64,000 nt of DNA from Pyrrhosoma nymphula (lineage: Eukaryota; Arthropoda; Insecta; Odonata; Coenagrionidae): assembly GCA_963573305.1 (NCBI GenBank), contig OY754337.1:79311094-79375093 (forward strand), written 5' to 3'. Every line of letters begins with the position of its first letter. The stretch's first letter is position 1. This document shows, piece by piece, positions 1 to 12,022 of this stretch. The notes beneath the pieces were generated by a model that saw only the letters and a program-made list of their open reading frames with translations, ran no database searches and was not told the origin of the DNA. Position numbers and translations under genes: made by a program.

Positions 1-533
1 GCTCTTATGGTTACCAAAAATATATTTCCCAAAAACGTTATTCAGCGAGATGTTTTCAAGTAAAGCGATAGAGCGCTTTCCGTAGGCTAAAATGTAGTAG
101 GCGTTGAAGCTTCTAGGATAAGGAAATAAAAGGCAAAAAATTGCGAGCCAAAAGTTGAACGTTTAATCTTCATTGAGCAGCCATAAATGCCCATGGCATC
201 AACCAAAGGATGAACATCTACAAAATTTAAAATATTCGTGACGCAGATACAAATGGCTCAAAGTAGTTATCCGGAGTTGAGGCTTGCCAGATGATATTGT
301 GTTTGTTACGAATAGCGATCAGTATTTGCGTGTTTTCATTTTTCTTCAATAATTAAACCTGTGGTCGCGAAGTAAGTATATTAAAACTAGACAATTTTTT
401 AACGGGCTATACAGGGTTACAAAAGAATGCGTCGGTTTCAATGATCTGTATTTTTCAAATGGTACGTGCTACAGAGCTGTGCGACCTCTTAAAATGACCG
501 GTACATTCTCTAGTTTTGTTGAAAAAAATAACA

Positions 534-839
534 TTACAAATGTTCAATATATCCTTCTTGAGTAACCCGAACAACATCAAGTCGATATTAAAATTCCTCC
601 CACACTCTGTGAAGCATGTCAGCAGTTACTGTCTTCACAGCCAAAGTTATGCGTGCTTTCAATTCCTCGCTGTTAGTAGGCAATGACGGCACAAAGACTT
701 GACCTTTGACATATCCCCACAAAAAAATCACTTGGTGTGAGATCAGGTAACCTCGGAGGCTACAAATGAAGGCCACAAATGTCTTGCCTTGCAGATCGAC
801 TAATCCATTTGTGCGGGTACGTCTCATTAAGATGAGCAC
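534..839 (-). pseudogene. Transposase C-terminal fragment (Tc1/mariner-type DDE), left arm
   Basis: The minus strand encodes about 100 residues that resemble the C-terminal end of arthropod Tc1/mariner-type transposases: a LWGYVK motif about 40 residues in, then an ELKARI...TADMLHRVWEE helix, then YRL and an IEHL tail before the natural stop at 534-536. A premature TAA at 588-590 splits it just after the VWEEF motif. The catalytic DDE residues are not included, so the product could not transpose. No start codon is claimed, because the upstream part of the gene is missing. The family call comes from motif recognition and is fairly secure; the exact lineage is not. Confidence 0.7.
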
Positions 840-945
840 GAACTGAGAGGTGCCAATGGGGGGGGAGCCCCGTCTTGCTGAAACAAAATCATTGGAATCT
901 GCTTCCAGTATAGGAAAAAGCCAATCTTAATCAATGCCTTCTAAC

Positions 946-1083
946 AGCGAGGAATTGAAAGCACGCATAATTTTGGCTGTGAAGACAGTAACTGCTGACA
1001 TGCTTCACAGGGTGTGGGAGGAATTTGAATATCGACTGTATATTGTTCGGGTTACTCAAGGAGGACATATTGAACATTTATAA
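946..1083 (+). pseudogene. Transposase C-terminal fragment, right arm
   Basis: This is the mirror copy of the fragment on the left arm. From AGC at 946 an open frame of 45 codons runs through the ELKARI, VWEEF and YRL motifs to an IEHL end and a TAA stop at 1081-1083. It lacks the premature stop of the left-arm copy, so the arms have diverged since duplication or gene conversion between them is incomplete. It is too short to be functional and has no start codon. Confidence 0.65.
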
Positions 1084-1254
1084 TGTATATTTAAAAAAAC
1101 TAGAGAATGTACCGGTCATTTTAAGAGGTCGCGCAGCTCTGTAGCTTGTACCATTTGAAAAATACAGATCTTTGAAACCGATGCTTTCATTTGTAATCAC
1201 CCTGTTTATTCGATTCTTAATCAAAATTGATATTTATCCTCGGAGTAAAGGTGT

Positions 1255-1722
1255 TTAAAAGGAGTTTTTAGGATGCCAGTCATCAAAGAGGAGGTAATTA
1301 GGAATAGAAAATGAGAGAGGACGAAATTGTCTTCGCCATTTTTTTGATGTAGTTGGTAATGGTGCGTGGAATGAAGGTATTTTGTTCCAACCAGTTTGAT
1401 GGCGAATCTTTCTTATTTTGTCGCTCCTCTCAGTTCTAGAGACACAGTGTGGTGTCAAAATAATGTCCTCCGTGTGTCCCTGAAGCTAACATTATGTGAA
1501 TTTTTCAAGTAGTCCTAGCCTAGCGTGCAGCCTCCGAGTCTACGACGGCTTCCTGCTTAGTCCTTCTAACAGCTCTGTTACGCCCTCTGTTTGTGTAGTA
1601 GTTTTCACGAAGCGTGCGGATTTTCTTCGTGTTTTGTTTATTTTTTGCAACAAATCTTTCTGTGCAAGGGGCTCAAATGCTCGCGGTGTTTTCGAGATGT
1701 CGCCTAAACAGCGGATACTCAA
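1255..1722 (-). pseudogene. Non-LTR retrotransposon ORF2 C-terminal fragment (same family as 36.5 kb)
   Basis: Two minus-strand frames match consecutive parts of the reverse-transcriptase C-terminus seen intact at 36,543-36,950. The 1,540-1,722 frame has RKSARFVK followed by a V-T-E-L-L stretch, the counterpart of RKAARFVK and VTQML in that copy. The 1,255-1,458 frame has SRTERSDKIRKI, the counterpart of SRSDRNDKLGER. The two lie in different frames, so at least one frameshift separates them. The 3' tail is missing; the mariner-type fold-back ends about 50 bp away. This is a dead 5'-truncated LINE copy. Confidence 0.7.
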
Positions 1723-2768
1723 TACAGGTAAACAGTGAAGTTGGTGATTACATATTATTTATAATTAAAAACATAGTTGAACCATATTTAAAATATTCAA
1801 ATCGCCTATTTTTGTAAATGGCTATCTCGTAATTAGATACATCCAAACTATCGTTTTCAACGCATATAAAATTGCTAAAAGTGCCTTTATAAGTCCAAGA
1901 TCTTTCAAAAACATTGATCATATAATCCTGAAATAGTTTATGTCACATCGTTCACATTTATGCATCTACTTAGCACAAATATATAAAAAATATCCTCAAC
2001 TAAAATGTTGCATGTCATCAGCAGCATGGGAAATCAACATATAGTGCTGAGATTTGTATTTTTTTGCTCTCCAGCTCCTCTGGATTACTCCCATCGAGAA
2101 TGACTAAGTTTGCGCGAGTGTAACATTCGTTGGATCTAAGGGAAGTGGGCAGTTTTCGAAAATGCGACTTAAAATTCGTTCAACTGAAAAAAGTTGAATT
2201 ATGGGTAACGAAGGTGGTGGATGGGAAGCAATTTGGGCGGATTACTGGTCCATAGCCGAATAACGGTCCTGCTTGCACGGCAGACCACTGAGGAAGTCCT
2301 ACGACATCGATTCGACGTGCTTCCATTATCACGATGACCAAAATTCTACAATTTTCGAGAATCAAATCAATTGAACTTTGAAAGATCATTGCATGACGAG
2401 TGCGTTGGTTAGTTTTCATATCACTTCCCATTAACATATACTGCTCAAACAAATAATGCTGCAAACAATAATGACGGTCTATTTTTACCGAAATTGACGG
2501 CTTTGTTCTAATATGATTCTTATCAACTCTAAATATAATAGCTTCATTCTATTATGGGGTTCAATTGCGTTTTGTTGTTTCGTCGACAATGTTTCACCTC
2601 TCATCCTCAAGATACTTCCTGCATGAGGAGTGAAACTTAGAATATGAAACGAAAAAGGCTACAGATTTTGGGGAAACCTGAAAAATGATTTTAAAAATAA
2701 TTGTTTGCGCCATTGCTCCATCTTTTGAGAGCGGAGTTGTGAAAACAAGTTATTTCAATCTATAAGTA

Positions 2769-3613
2769 AGGGGCCATTCAAGTATTACGTAAGAAATTTT
2801 GGGGAGGGAGAAGGGTTGGACTTTTCTTACGCTGTCTTACGTAGGGAGGTGAGGGGGTCAGAGACAGTCTCACGTAAGATATAAGTCACTTCAGAATTCG
2901 TATTTTTAACACTTATCAAAATTATTTTCATGGGAAAAACCTTACGTTTTAGGATCACCGCCGCGGCGGTACGCCTGAATGTATGCTTAACTACAGAAAA
3001 ACGTACAACCAATTCGTTGCGTTCATTAGTTTGGAGATGTCGCGTTTTAAATGATCACATGTTTTGCGAGTTGTGCGTACAGCGAATAGCGAAATATCGA
3101 AAAATGTTATCGATATCCGTTGGAGGGTTGGGATCATCTTACATTGTCTTATCTGGGGGATGGGGGGGGGGGGGGGGGCAGAGGGTCTGGAACCAATAGA
3201 CGTCAGATTTTTGTCCGTCTTGAAACGTTGTATCGTTGCCGAATGAAATTTAGCAGAGACATGGAGTATCCGCTCGTTAATGTCGTATTTTCCGTAATTT
3301 CACCGCCACACCAATGCTCCTATTCTGTCGCCTGAGTGGCCAGTTATATTACCTCCAAGATCAATGTATGTTGCACTCCAACACTGCATAGTTATGTGAT
3401 ATCCAGTGCTCAAAGCTGTATGACGACGCATATGGAAAGATGAAACTGCAGAAAGCGAGCATTTAACGAAGAGTAGATACAAATATCTAAAGTCTTACGT
3501 AAGACTGAGAGGGAGGGGGGGTAGAGACATTCTTACATTGTCTTACATAGGGGGAAGGGGGGGGGGGTCGAAAATGGCATAAATCGTCTTAACGTAATAT
3601 TTGAAAGGCCCCT
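2769..3613. mobile_element. TIR element, about 845 bp, ends AGGGGCC...GGCCCCT
   Basis: The left end AGGGGCCATTCAAGTATTAC and the right end (complement AGGGGCCTTTCAAATATTAC) form terminal inverted repeats of about 25 bp. CTTACGTAAG-like motifs and GGGG-rich segments recur internally at about 2,820-2,880, 3,130-3,180 and 3,490-3,580, including a 17-G run at 3,162-3,178. No transposase frame is recognisable, so it is non-autonomous. Superfamily is not assigned, because no clear target duplication is visible. A single end with the same GGGCCGTTCAAAAAT theme lies near 14,614. Confidence 0.6.
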
Positions 3614-4295
3614 AACCATGCAACCGTGCGTGGTGAAAACAACAATCCCTGCTGTCTGAAAATTCCTTTTTCTGACGTATTCCCTTCTACTCCGGCTGTA
3701 GAAAGACGGAGGTGGCGTTAAAGAGTGAAGAGGAGAAGGTGGGGCCGCCTTGTCGACGCTACCGCCATCACACCGGGGCGGCGGGGCGATAACGCGCCAA
3801 AAGAAAAGTTGAAAAGCGTCGTGCGGTGAAGGGAAAGTTTTCCGTCCCCCTGGTGAGCGCCTCCGGCGGCTGGGTAACGGAGGAGATCCGCCTTTTTTGG
3901 CCGAGTATTGAAAACAGCGCCGCTCGGTGGTGGGGAGGGCGAAAGAAACGATGCTCCTCATGAGCAACTTTTTCTTTCCTTCCCGTGTTATGGGAATCTT
4001 CCGTCTCGCCTCGATACTCCTCTTCCACCTCACCTTTGCTTCCTCCTCTGCTTTGCAGACCCTCGAGATTGGTTCTCCTCAAAAACGTGCTCATGTTCAC
4101 CGTTTGGCTCTAGCACCCCCGCCCCAAGCAATAGGCAGTTAATGTATTGATTCATTTATTTTGGCAACAATCTTGTTGCTCCATGAGAGCCAGCAAATTA
4201 GAATAAGAAATTGCGCAACACGAAAGCAAGTAATACAAAGTAATTTACTGTTTCTTTTTTCGGGATTCATTCATGTTTACGATTGCAAAAACAAT

Positions 4296-4326
4296 ATTTC
4301 GCTGGTCCTCCTGCCAGCTTTATCAG
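4296..4326 (-). ncRNA. Hammerhead-ribozyme-like core downstream of GIY-YIG ORF
   Basis: The minus strand reads CTGATAA, then a hairpin with arms GCTGG and CCAGC, then GAAAT. This matches the hammerhead core order (CUGANGA, stem II, GAAA) with one departure, A for G at the sixth position. CTGA to the base after GAAA spans 31 nt. Catalytic competence is doubtful because of the box change and because helices I and III are unclear. Confidence 0.5.
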
Positions 4327-4740
4327 GTTAACTTAACTGATTTCTTAGTCTCGCTCGTCTTTATATATATGAGTGAGAACTCCCATTGTTGCGGGAATTT
4401 TTAAATTTGAAAAATTCGTTTAAGCTTTCTACTTAACGTGTAACCGTCTTCTCGGTTGACGTTCTTCGGTCTCTTCGGAATTTCTATAGCCTCCCTGATT
4501 AATCTTGGGTATTAGCGTACCTCCTTTGACATTAATTTTGTCTCCTCAAAGTTGAAATTATGAGTGGGGCCGCTGAGATGGTGTTCGGCTATTGCAGAAA
4601 TGCGGTCATTATTATTTTTAATTGCCCGTTGATGCTCTTGGAGGCGTATTTTTAAGGCTCTGCATGTCTGGCCTACATATGGATGTCCACAGCTGCACAA
4701 AACTTCATATATTCCTCCGTAGAAATTGTATTTATACAAA
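4297..4740 (-). mobile_element. 3' part of a Penelope-like element
   Basis: Reading on the minus strand, a GIY-YIG endonuclease frame (4,739-4,512) is followed about 185 bp downstream by a hammerhead-like core (4,326-4,296). That order, with the endonuclease at the C-terminal end and a ribozyme motif in the terminal repeat, is known for Penelope-like retroelements. The reverse transcriptase that should lie upstream (above 4,740) is absent; that sequence is AT-rich and unrecognisable. The copy is therefore 5'-truncated. Confidence 0.7.
4512..4739 (-). pseudogene. GIY-YIG endonuclease domain of a Penelope-like element
   Basis: The frame encodes 75 residues with GIY at 9-11, a CSC pair at 15-17, YVG at 21-23, an arginine at 27, an R-x-x-E-H segment ending at 36, and an AIAEHH segment near 50-54. 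This is the GIY-YIG nuclease fold with the Cys/His insertion typical of Penelope-like elements, which use it to nick target DNA for reverse transcription. It ends at a natural-looking stop after MSKEVR. The N-terminal reverse transcriptase is missing, so the copy is a non-functional remnant. The family call is strong because the GIY and YVG motifs have normal spacing; the first residue is a frame boundary, not a real start. Confidence 0.8.
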
Positions 4741-7700
4741 GTAATTGTTATTTATTAAATAATTTAACGGGGGCTTTCCAAAATTTAAGTAACAGTCTCA
4801 TTTATGTATCACAGATATTGATTATAATACATGAAATTAATAAATTAAAAAATACTATTAATTTTTATGCTAAGAATAAAATAGTATTCCAGCGGACTGG
4901 AATTGGCACCAAGACTGACAGTAAATATATCTTTAAGTAGTGAATGCGCAGTATACTTACATTGTGGCTCTAGTTTCAACTATTAAAAATATCAGCATTA
5001 CCTTTTATGAAGATGTTAGATACCATTTATGATGATCTCATAAAATAAACAATTATACCCAGATAGAGTGAATAATTGTGAGTAGTGTACTATTTCACCC
5101 GTCTTCAACTTCTGGATTATTAACGCTAGTGTTAGTGTTTTATTTTGTGGCATCGGTTTTAGGAAAACTTGACAGTGGTTTAGCTGTGGATCGATGTTAA
5201 CTTTCTAAACGAATGGGAATCTAGTCCATAGGAATGGACGTTGGAACTTACTTGTCGAAAATGTTTCCTTGGGCCTCATAAACAATTGAACTCATGATTT
5301 TACCTTTATTGCACTTGTTATGTGGGAGAAGAAATCGGTAGGAGAAATAAGACTCCATATTAACATTGAGTCACGGAATTGGAACGAAATAGAAATGTGT
5401 AATTTTATCAGATCTTCTCTTCCTCTTAAGACCACGTCCTTTTTCTATGGTTACAAGCATCTAAGCTGTAAAGATAACTCTAATTTAGCATTGCTGAACT
5501 GTTGGCTTGACTTTAAAATGCATGAAAATAAATTGCTAAGACATTCCGTAAAGATATAGATTAATTGAAATTCGAAATCGAAAATTGAGACGTTGCATCA
5601 TGGATAAACTCATATTACAAAATAGGCAATGACAATCTTAAATGTATGCGTGGGCGTAAGCATTTTCTTCAATTTATGACAATTTTTCGGAGAGATATTG
5701 TATTAAACTGTGGTTTGACCAATGGCTTTCATCATGCCAAATTGCGAAGATGAAATTCGCAGAACTCGCCATGGGAAAAAATCCTGCAAGACCGGGAATT
5801 TAACCGGTAACCTTTGGCTTATCGAATGATTTTGCGCTGTGTTTAGCTCAGTATAAGATGATTTTAATCCAGATAAAGTCTATAAGATTGATCCAATATA
5901 AGTTTAATATACCTACTGATAATATCAATATCTATCTAATTGACTATACAATATCTAGTTCCCATGAAGTCTATGCCAACCTATTTTTATTTTATTTTTA
6001 TGATTTGAAACAAACCGTTTCAAAAGATTTTGATGTTGTTAGCAGTTTTAAGTGTCGCACAATGCATCGAGTTTAGGTATCACTTGTAGAGTTTGAGTAG
6101 GAAACGGACGCTGCATAGTGGCAAGTGGCCTAAGTTGTAGTCGTAACCTTCAATTTTAACTCTACTGCTAAAATCATTTTATAGGTTATTTTAAAGACGT
6201 AGCTCATTGTAAATCAAATGAAGTGCCTACGAATTAGCACGCTTGAGGCGTTCATTGACAGTGGTCTGCAGTGTCCGGGGTCTGGCGATGGGGAAGGTGA
6301 ATTGGACGCGATCCGCTCGTGGCGCTGAATGTCCAGTGCAGCCTAGCGCGTGACAGTTTTCCTATAAAGCCGTCAAAGTGCTTTAAATTCTCGGGCCATC
6401 GGAAATTTAAAATGGCGTAATTGCGCCATAAATGTTTTTTTTGTCGAGAAAAACGCGCATCATCAACCGCTTGACCTTTGACCCCTGTCGCACGGTTATC
6501 GCCGGTCGCAAAGCTACAATACTGAAATGTATTTTCTCAACAAATCCATAATTTTAAACGTACGAATTTCAGTCTATCGAATTTAGAAATATTAATGCCA
6601 CCCGACTGTCGATCCCAGGAAGTCTTTCGTTCCTGAGCAACCTATGGCGGGTTTTTCTCATTCCTTCCTCATTTGCACATTAACCCCTCCCCTACTTAGC
6701 TACATTAATCTCACGCAAATGATCTCAGTTGTCGGTAGCCTCCCCAAATATCCAACCAACCTACCTATCAACTTTTTCACCGGTTAGAAAAGAACTAATT
6801 TTTTTTCAAGGAGAGAAAATAGCCACCTTTGCGCAGCCTCTGTAGTTTACAGCTCACCATTAAGCACATATGTATTTTAATGTGAAGAGAACAATAACCT
6901 TGAGAGGAGACCACATTTGAATGAAGGCCTAAATTTGGAAGTCCATGTCTGGATTCCCGGTCTATGTGACTTTTTTTCAAGTGCGGAATTTTGTATGAAG
7001 AAATGCTTGAGAAATCTTTTTGCCAAACTGTTTTGAAAAGGTCTATGATAACTAATATATATGAAATATATATACAAAAATGCATAATTAAAATATTTTC
7101 GTGTATTTTTAGTGTTCATGGTGAAATTATGGTCTGCGTATGCTTGAAGAGGAATATTTAAACAGAGGTCATGTATTTCCTCATAAATAATAGCTCTATA
7201 AATAAATAAATAGATAAATAAATAAATATATATAGATATTAAATCAAGGAAATTCACACGTGGTGAAAATATATCCAATAAGGAGTCACAGGGAAGGGAG
7301 TTTCATGAAAGATATTTATGCCCGGAGTTTGAAAAGCTTTATACAACCAAATAAAAGATAATTCCACCGATTTCAGTTGTGGAGTCACCGAAGTGGGGGA
7401 GCAGTTGGTGGGAGGGAAAAAAGAATTGAAACATTGTAGCAGTGGTTGAAGGATTTTTTGTGACTTTGTCATAACTACTACAGCTGAATACTCTTTGGCA
7501 GTGAATGAGTTCGAATTTCAGTGTAAATTTCTATATAGCTTAGTATTTTAAGTATTTCGGTTGTCACGATATGACCGTTGTTACTTTGCTAATAAGAATT
7601 TCATCGTATGAATCTTCTCTTGTAGTGAGGGAAACGGTTGATGTTGGCAACCTAATGACTATGAATTGGAGATTATTTTTCTAGGAAACTTATATAGGTT

Positions 7701-8396
7701 TTATATAATTTTAAAACGAACTCATCTCCATGGATTCTGCATCCATCGATTATGACAAGGTAGTTACCAGGAGTAAGGTTTTGACCAAAGTGAGGCAGGA
7801 ATTTAGAATTCACCTTTATAGACACTCACAGGCAGAAGAACTTTTCAATTTCGCTTCCAGATGTGAAACCTGCTACTCTCGTGTTTTTGCATGCTTGTCC
7901 TACGTGTATTGCCTACAGGTGTATCTGTAAGTTTAAATTACATTATTCAGCATGTACTCAAATAACTTAACCACTCTTTTCTTGAAAAAACCATCTAGAA
8001 AGTATATAAACTAGATATAAATCACATTTTAAATATTTTATCGCATTATGGTTGGTAAATTTATCTCCAACTAGAAATTCAACCCCTCCGAGGCCTGGAC
8101 TTTCAATCTTCCGTTTTCAATGGGCAACTGCTGAGTAAAAACTAAGGTTGTAATGTTTTTGAAGACAGCTTCTAGGTAATGAAAATACTACTCTCCCCGT
8201 CACCACCCTCTTCGCAGGTGCTGACGATAACAAAGTGTATGGTACATAGGTACACCTTCGCGGTTGGCGTTATTGCTAGCATGTCATTATTACAATCATC
8301 CTCCCTACATGTAATGTGAAACAATAATTCCACGTAGCCTTTTAGTACGTACACTACCTTTCCGTTGCGCAGTTATTCTCAAGAGCATTTATAGTT
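4741..8396. other. AT-rich sequence without recognisable gene
   Basis: About 3.6 kb of AT-rich DNA. Frames are short and have no recognisable domain. A (TAAA)n-like microsatellite lies at 7,197-7,234. A moderately CpG-containing stretch lies at 6,240-6,520. No transposon ends were recognised. Confidence 0.5.
7197..7234. repeat. TAAA/TA microsatellite
   Basis: Imperfect (AAAT)n interrupted by TAGA units, passing into a short TA run. Confidence 0.85.
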
Positions 8397-8746
8397 CAGT
8401 CCCGATTATCCGAGTCCCGATTCACCGAAGATCCATATTAACCGGGGTACGGATATATGCGTTGCTAAGCCCGTTTTTCGTCAGTCGATGGACATCGATC
8501 CAGCGTCAGAATTAGGCAATTAGTTCGATCTCCAAATAAAAAAGAAGTTATTAAAAATGTTTTTGATCACTAAAATCAATCATTGAATTAATTCAACCGT
8601 TTAAATAATGATTTAAATCATAGAAATGCCTAAGTTTGGCCATAATTTAAGTTTGTTCATCAGACTTCCGTAGTATCTGAGTTTTATGGTAATCCGAAGT
8701 GGCTTCAGTGCATTACTTATTACCTCGGATAATAGATATTTCACTG
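8397..8746. mobile_element. pogo/Tigger-like MITE, about 350 bp
   Basis: The left end CAGTCCCGATTATCCGAG and the complement of the right end (CAGTGAAATATCTATTATCC, then GAGG) share the CAGT start and the ATTATCCGAG block typical of pogo/Tigger termini. No transposase frame is present. The TA target duplication is not clear, so the call rests on the terminal motif only. Confidence 0.5.
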
Positions 8747-10340
8747 CAGTTTTCTTTGCCTTTCTTGCAGACTAAGTCTGCATTTATCAGTTAAATTTGG
8801 CCAAAAAATAAATGTGAATGTGAACAGAAAGCATATTTGAAGTCTAGTGATTGGAGCTTGGTCTATAATGACTGTTTTTTAGTTGCCTTTCCTGAGTGAC
8901 GGGTGAGCTAGGTTATACCTTGTAAACCAATACAGGCAATAAAGAAGTTATACTTATAGATGGAATTTTATGAATATATTTTTAAGTTCATTAACAAGTG
9001 AACTTGTAGAGTTTCCAGGTATTCATTTTCCAGACGAAGATAGCGAGGAAATACAGTTATTTGTTTTTTCCTGACGAAGCGTTTCTTCATTCGGATGACT
9101 TTGTAATTCGAACGAAGAACATTTATCACTCAATATTTTGTAGTCAATTAGTTGCAGGACAACTAAAGAAAGGAGCCTCTCTACGGTCACATCTTAAACT
9201 AGACTCGTCGTTGACAAGTACTACTCTAAAAGTAAATAAATAGTTTTTCAACTAAAATTATTTCTCAGCTTGCTTGGTGCAGCTGTTTCTTCTAGATAAT
9301 GTTCCTTTATACATATTAACAATGAGTAACATTTGTCGTTTTTGATCAATGTGATCGTGAAGTCGACCCATAAACAGAAAAAATCTAATAAAATCTTTAA
9401 TAACTGCCGATTTCAAAACGTATGCTAACAGTAAATTTTTAGTGAACTTTTTAAGGTAAGGGTATGCCTACCATGATTCAAAGAAAGTTTATATTTCGCA
9501 CAGGATATGTGTAAGCATTCAAATTCCACATGCTTTTGTGATGAAATATTTCATGTCACCACTAGGTATTAATGCATGGTAGAACTTTCAAAATAATAAC
9601 AGGAAAGTTTCTGTAGGGCATAATTTACACTTAATTGACTCTTTGGCTACCTATTTAATTATTTTGAAAATCATTGGACTGAATTACCAACATATATTTA
9701 TCATGCTTAATTAACAAAATTAATCACAGCGTTCGATTTTCATTTGCTTTGCTTTTTCGGAATACTATTTTGGTCCATATTTATTTCTTAATATCAATGT
9801 AAAAATGGAATATGAGTGTTATATGAAAAGTAAAAATTTAACGAATTCTGCCTGATGATAATTTTTTCGTGCAACCCGTAAAGTATTACGGTTGCTGTAC
9901 ACGAAATTCGCAAGACCAAGAGTCCACTCCACTCCACTTCATTCAGGTCGAGAAGGCTTTTTATAGAACAATGTTTACTTGGTTTTTATATAAACAATTG
10001 AATGATATATTTTCATACTGATTGTTTTCGTGGTTGAACAAAAAATTTCATGCAGCTAAATGCGAGGAATAGTAAAGTGTTGGGACGTATTTTTATGTTT
10101 AATGTAAATGCCACTGTCGCGAAAATCCATTCACAAGGATCGAAATTTCCCGAGCATTGAATGTTGATAGAAATAAGCCAGAAATCCATCTTGGTTTTAC
10201 ATGTTTCAGCAAATTACTGGAATAAATGAAGTCTTCATGCGGTCATTTGATATAAATGGGGCTGATGTTGCCACATAGGGCTGGAAAAAGTGCCCGTTAA
10301 AAATATTCGTCGACTAACCTCCATTTCTTGAACTTTTGTT
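8747..10340. other. AT-rich sequence, nothing recognised
   Basis: About 1.6 kb without a recognisable frame, transposon end or structured repeat. Confidence 0.5.
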
Positions 10341-10902
10341 TTTTGAGGTAGTTTGGGCGATAAATCAATTCATCTAGAATTTGATTAATTGGACGTCCTT
10401 TAAAAGAAAAAAGCCTCATATTTCCAAATATATGAAAATACTAACCCCTTGCCGAACTACTTTTCGAGCAATTTGTCTAGGAATATAAGCTGTTTTACAT
10501 GGGATAGATTACGGCTGTGCGCTATAAAGGGAGGATATTGAAAAAAAAAATTAGGAATTTAGAACACCTAGATTTATTCAAAAAAATAACAGTGTGTAGT
10601 TTGTATGTTTTCTCAACTATTTATAAAAATTAATCTTTTACTCAACGCAGTAATTTTTACAGAATCACAAAAAAACCTATTGTGAAGGCGATTTCACCGT
10701 ACGGCGTGAAAAAATGAGTCAAGTTAGAGACTTATGAGGACATATTTATTTAATTATGTACTGAGAATTTTTGTCATAGACAACTATATCTTTGCACCAA
10801 TGATATTACAATATTTGATTCACACTCCACACAGACGCTGAAATTAAAAAAATAAATCCGAATATGGTCTCCATCATGACTAGCGAACTATATTCCACTT
10901 AA
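10341..10902. mobile_element. TTAA-type MITE, copy A
   Basis: It is homologous over its whole length to the copy at 19,622-20,185. Shared blocks include a GAGGTAGTTTGGGCGATAAA left end, a GTACGGCGTGAAAAAATGAG block near 10,697, and a right end near TTAA at 10,899-10,902. There is no coding capacity. The left TTAA has decayed. Confidence 0.7.
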
Positions 10903-11451
10903 AGATTTTCATTTTACGACCCAGGATTCGCTGCTGTTCAGCATCTTCAGGTAATATCGGCTGGTATTTACACCTGTGCAAATAAGGAGAGGGGATGAAG
11001 TAGGTCTCTTTTCAATTTAGATATCTATTAAAAATTATCCATCCGGATCAGCTTGCTCAGTCAAATTAATATCTTTATTTCGGGTGTTAATTATGAATGA
11101 ATTAATATGTTTTGGCAGTGCAATCATTCATTTCTAATCATATACGTAAGTGTGCCAGAGGTGTATGCGGTAGATATAGGTATGAATGCATCTCCGAAAC
11201 CCTGTTCAATTTGAATGTTTTATTTTTATGGGATTAGTTAGGTCTGCCGGGGTTCGGGAGAGCAAGTGGCTGGAACGGGTGATGAAGACGGGAGAGGGGA
11301 TGCTGAAGAAGGGAGGAAGGGGGAATTGAGGGGAAGGTGTTCGTTAATCGGGGAAGGAAAGGAAGTGATGAAAGATTTATGGATACAGGGCGGTAAGACG
11401 TACACATTGTAGACGAAGAAAACCATGGTCATGGGCAGGGTTCAGAGATAT
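10903..11451. other. Unannotated stretch with short purine-rich tract
   Basis: Nothing gene-like is seen. A G/A-rich segment lies at about 11,250-11,360. Confidence 0.5.
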
Positions 11452-11640
11452 TTTGAAGGGTAAATAGACTTCGTTTCATATTTCTGACGAAGGTTTTCAC
11501 AGTGTTCAGGTTTGCAGTCAGGCAGGTTTCCGGGATTTGTCCGGGTTTTGGGATTTTCACCTACTATACTGTAGGCGTCCTCAGGCCAGGCTGAAGTGGA
11601 GAATGCTTCGAAAGAGCAGGTATTTTTGTTATACAATAAG
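11452..11640 (-). mobile_element. Penelope-like terminal fragment, copy 1
   Basis: The minus strand matches the plus-strand segment at about 17,980-18,113. Both share CTTCAGCCTGGCCTGAGGAC at the core and AAACCTGCCTGA and AAACCTTCGTCAGAAA downstream. Both have the same hammerhead-like core at the same relative place, so this is a dispersed repeat family rather than a chance fold. Confidence 0.6.
11554..11584 (-). ncRNA. Hammerhead-like core, CTGAGGA / GAAA
   Basis: The minus strand reads CTGAGGA, stem II arms GCCTAC and GTAGGT (one G-T wobble) around a six-base loop, then GAAAA. CTGAGGA fits the CUGANGA consensus. The span is 31 nt. The base after GAAA is A instead of the C seen in the 18-kb copy, so it may be inactive. 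Confidence 0.5.
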
Positions 11641-11870
11641 TGAAGGGGTGTCTGCCCTTCATATTAATCAAAACCTACCGCAAGGTGGTTACACCGTAAA
11701 GTAACTTATATATAATTTTGTTCATATTGCTCATAGAAAACGCAACCGTGGTTTGATATGAACAAGATAATATTACGTTGACTCCTAGATTTCCACAGCG
11801 TTGATCAGTTGATCGATTGGGTTGATTGATTCTGGGTTGTCACCGCTTCAGAACTTTGTTGATGACGACA

Positions 11871-11901
11871 GTTTCGCTGGTATTCTAATCAGCTTCCTCA
11901 G
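11871..11901 (-). ncRNA. Hammerhead-like core, left arm
   Basis: The minus strand reads CTGAGGA, stem II GCTG...CAGC, then GAAAC followed by TGTCGTC. The GTC after the core could be a cleavage triplet if a very short helix III forms. The span is 31 nt. Confidence 0.5.
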
Positions 11902-12022
11902 GTTGAGTTGCCGGGTTGAGATTTTGGCCGCCTTATATAGGAAATTTTACATTACCCTACGTAAAAAGACGCAAAAATATCCAATATATAAGGCGGCCAA
12001 AATCACAACGCGGCAACTCGAC

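Larger units (their letters stand above)
411..1205. mobile_element. Tc1/mariner-type fold-back element with 276-bp arms
   Basis: Bases 411-686 are the inverted complement of 930-1205, with a single-copy centre of about 243 bp. The outer ends read ACAGGGTTAC on the left and its imperfect complement on the right. A TA stands at the left edge and TT at the right, so a TA target duplication is possible but eroded. Both arms carry the C-terminal coding part of a transposase, pointing outward. The structure fits a decayed Tc1/mariner-type element rearranged into a head-to-head palindrome. The family assignment rests on the protein motif and the short TIR; the rearrangement route is inferred. Confidence 0.75.

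Noticed and set aside
3533..4033. Long minus-strand frame, 166 residues
   Set aside because: Low-complexity Pro/Ser/Arg content from a G/C-biased stretch overlapping the TIR element; no domain.
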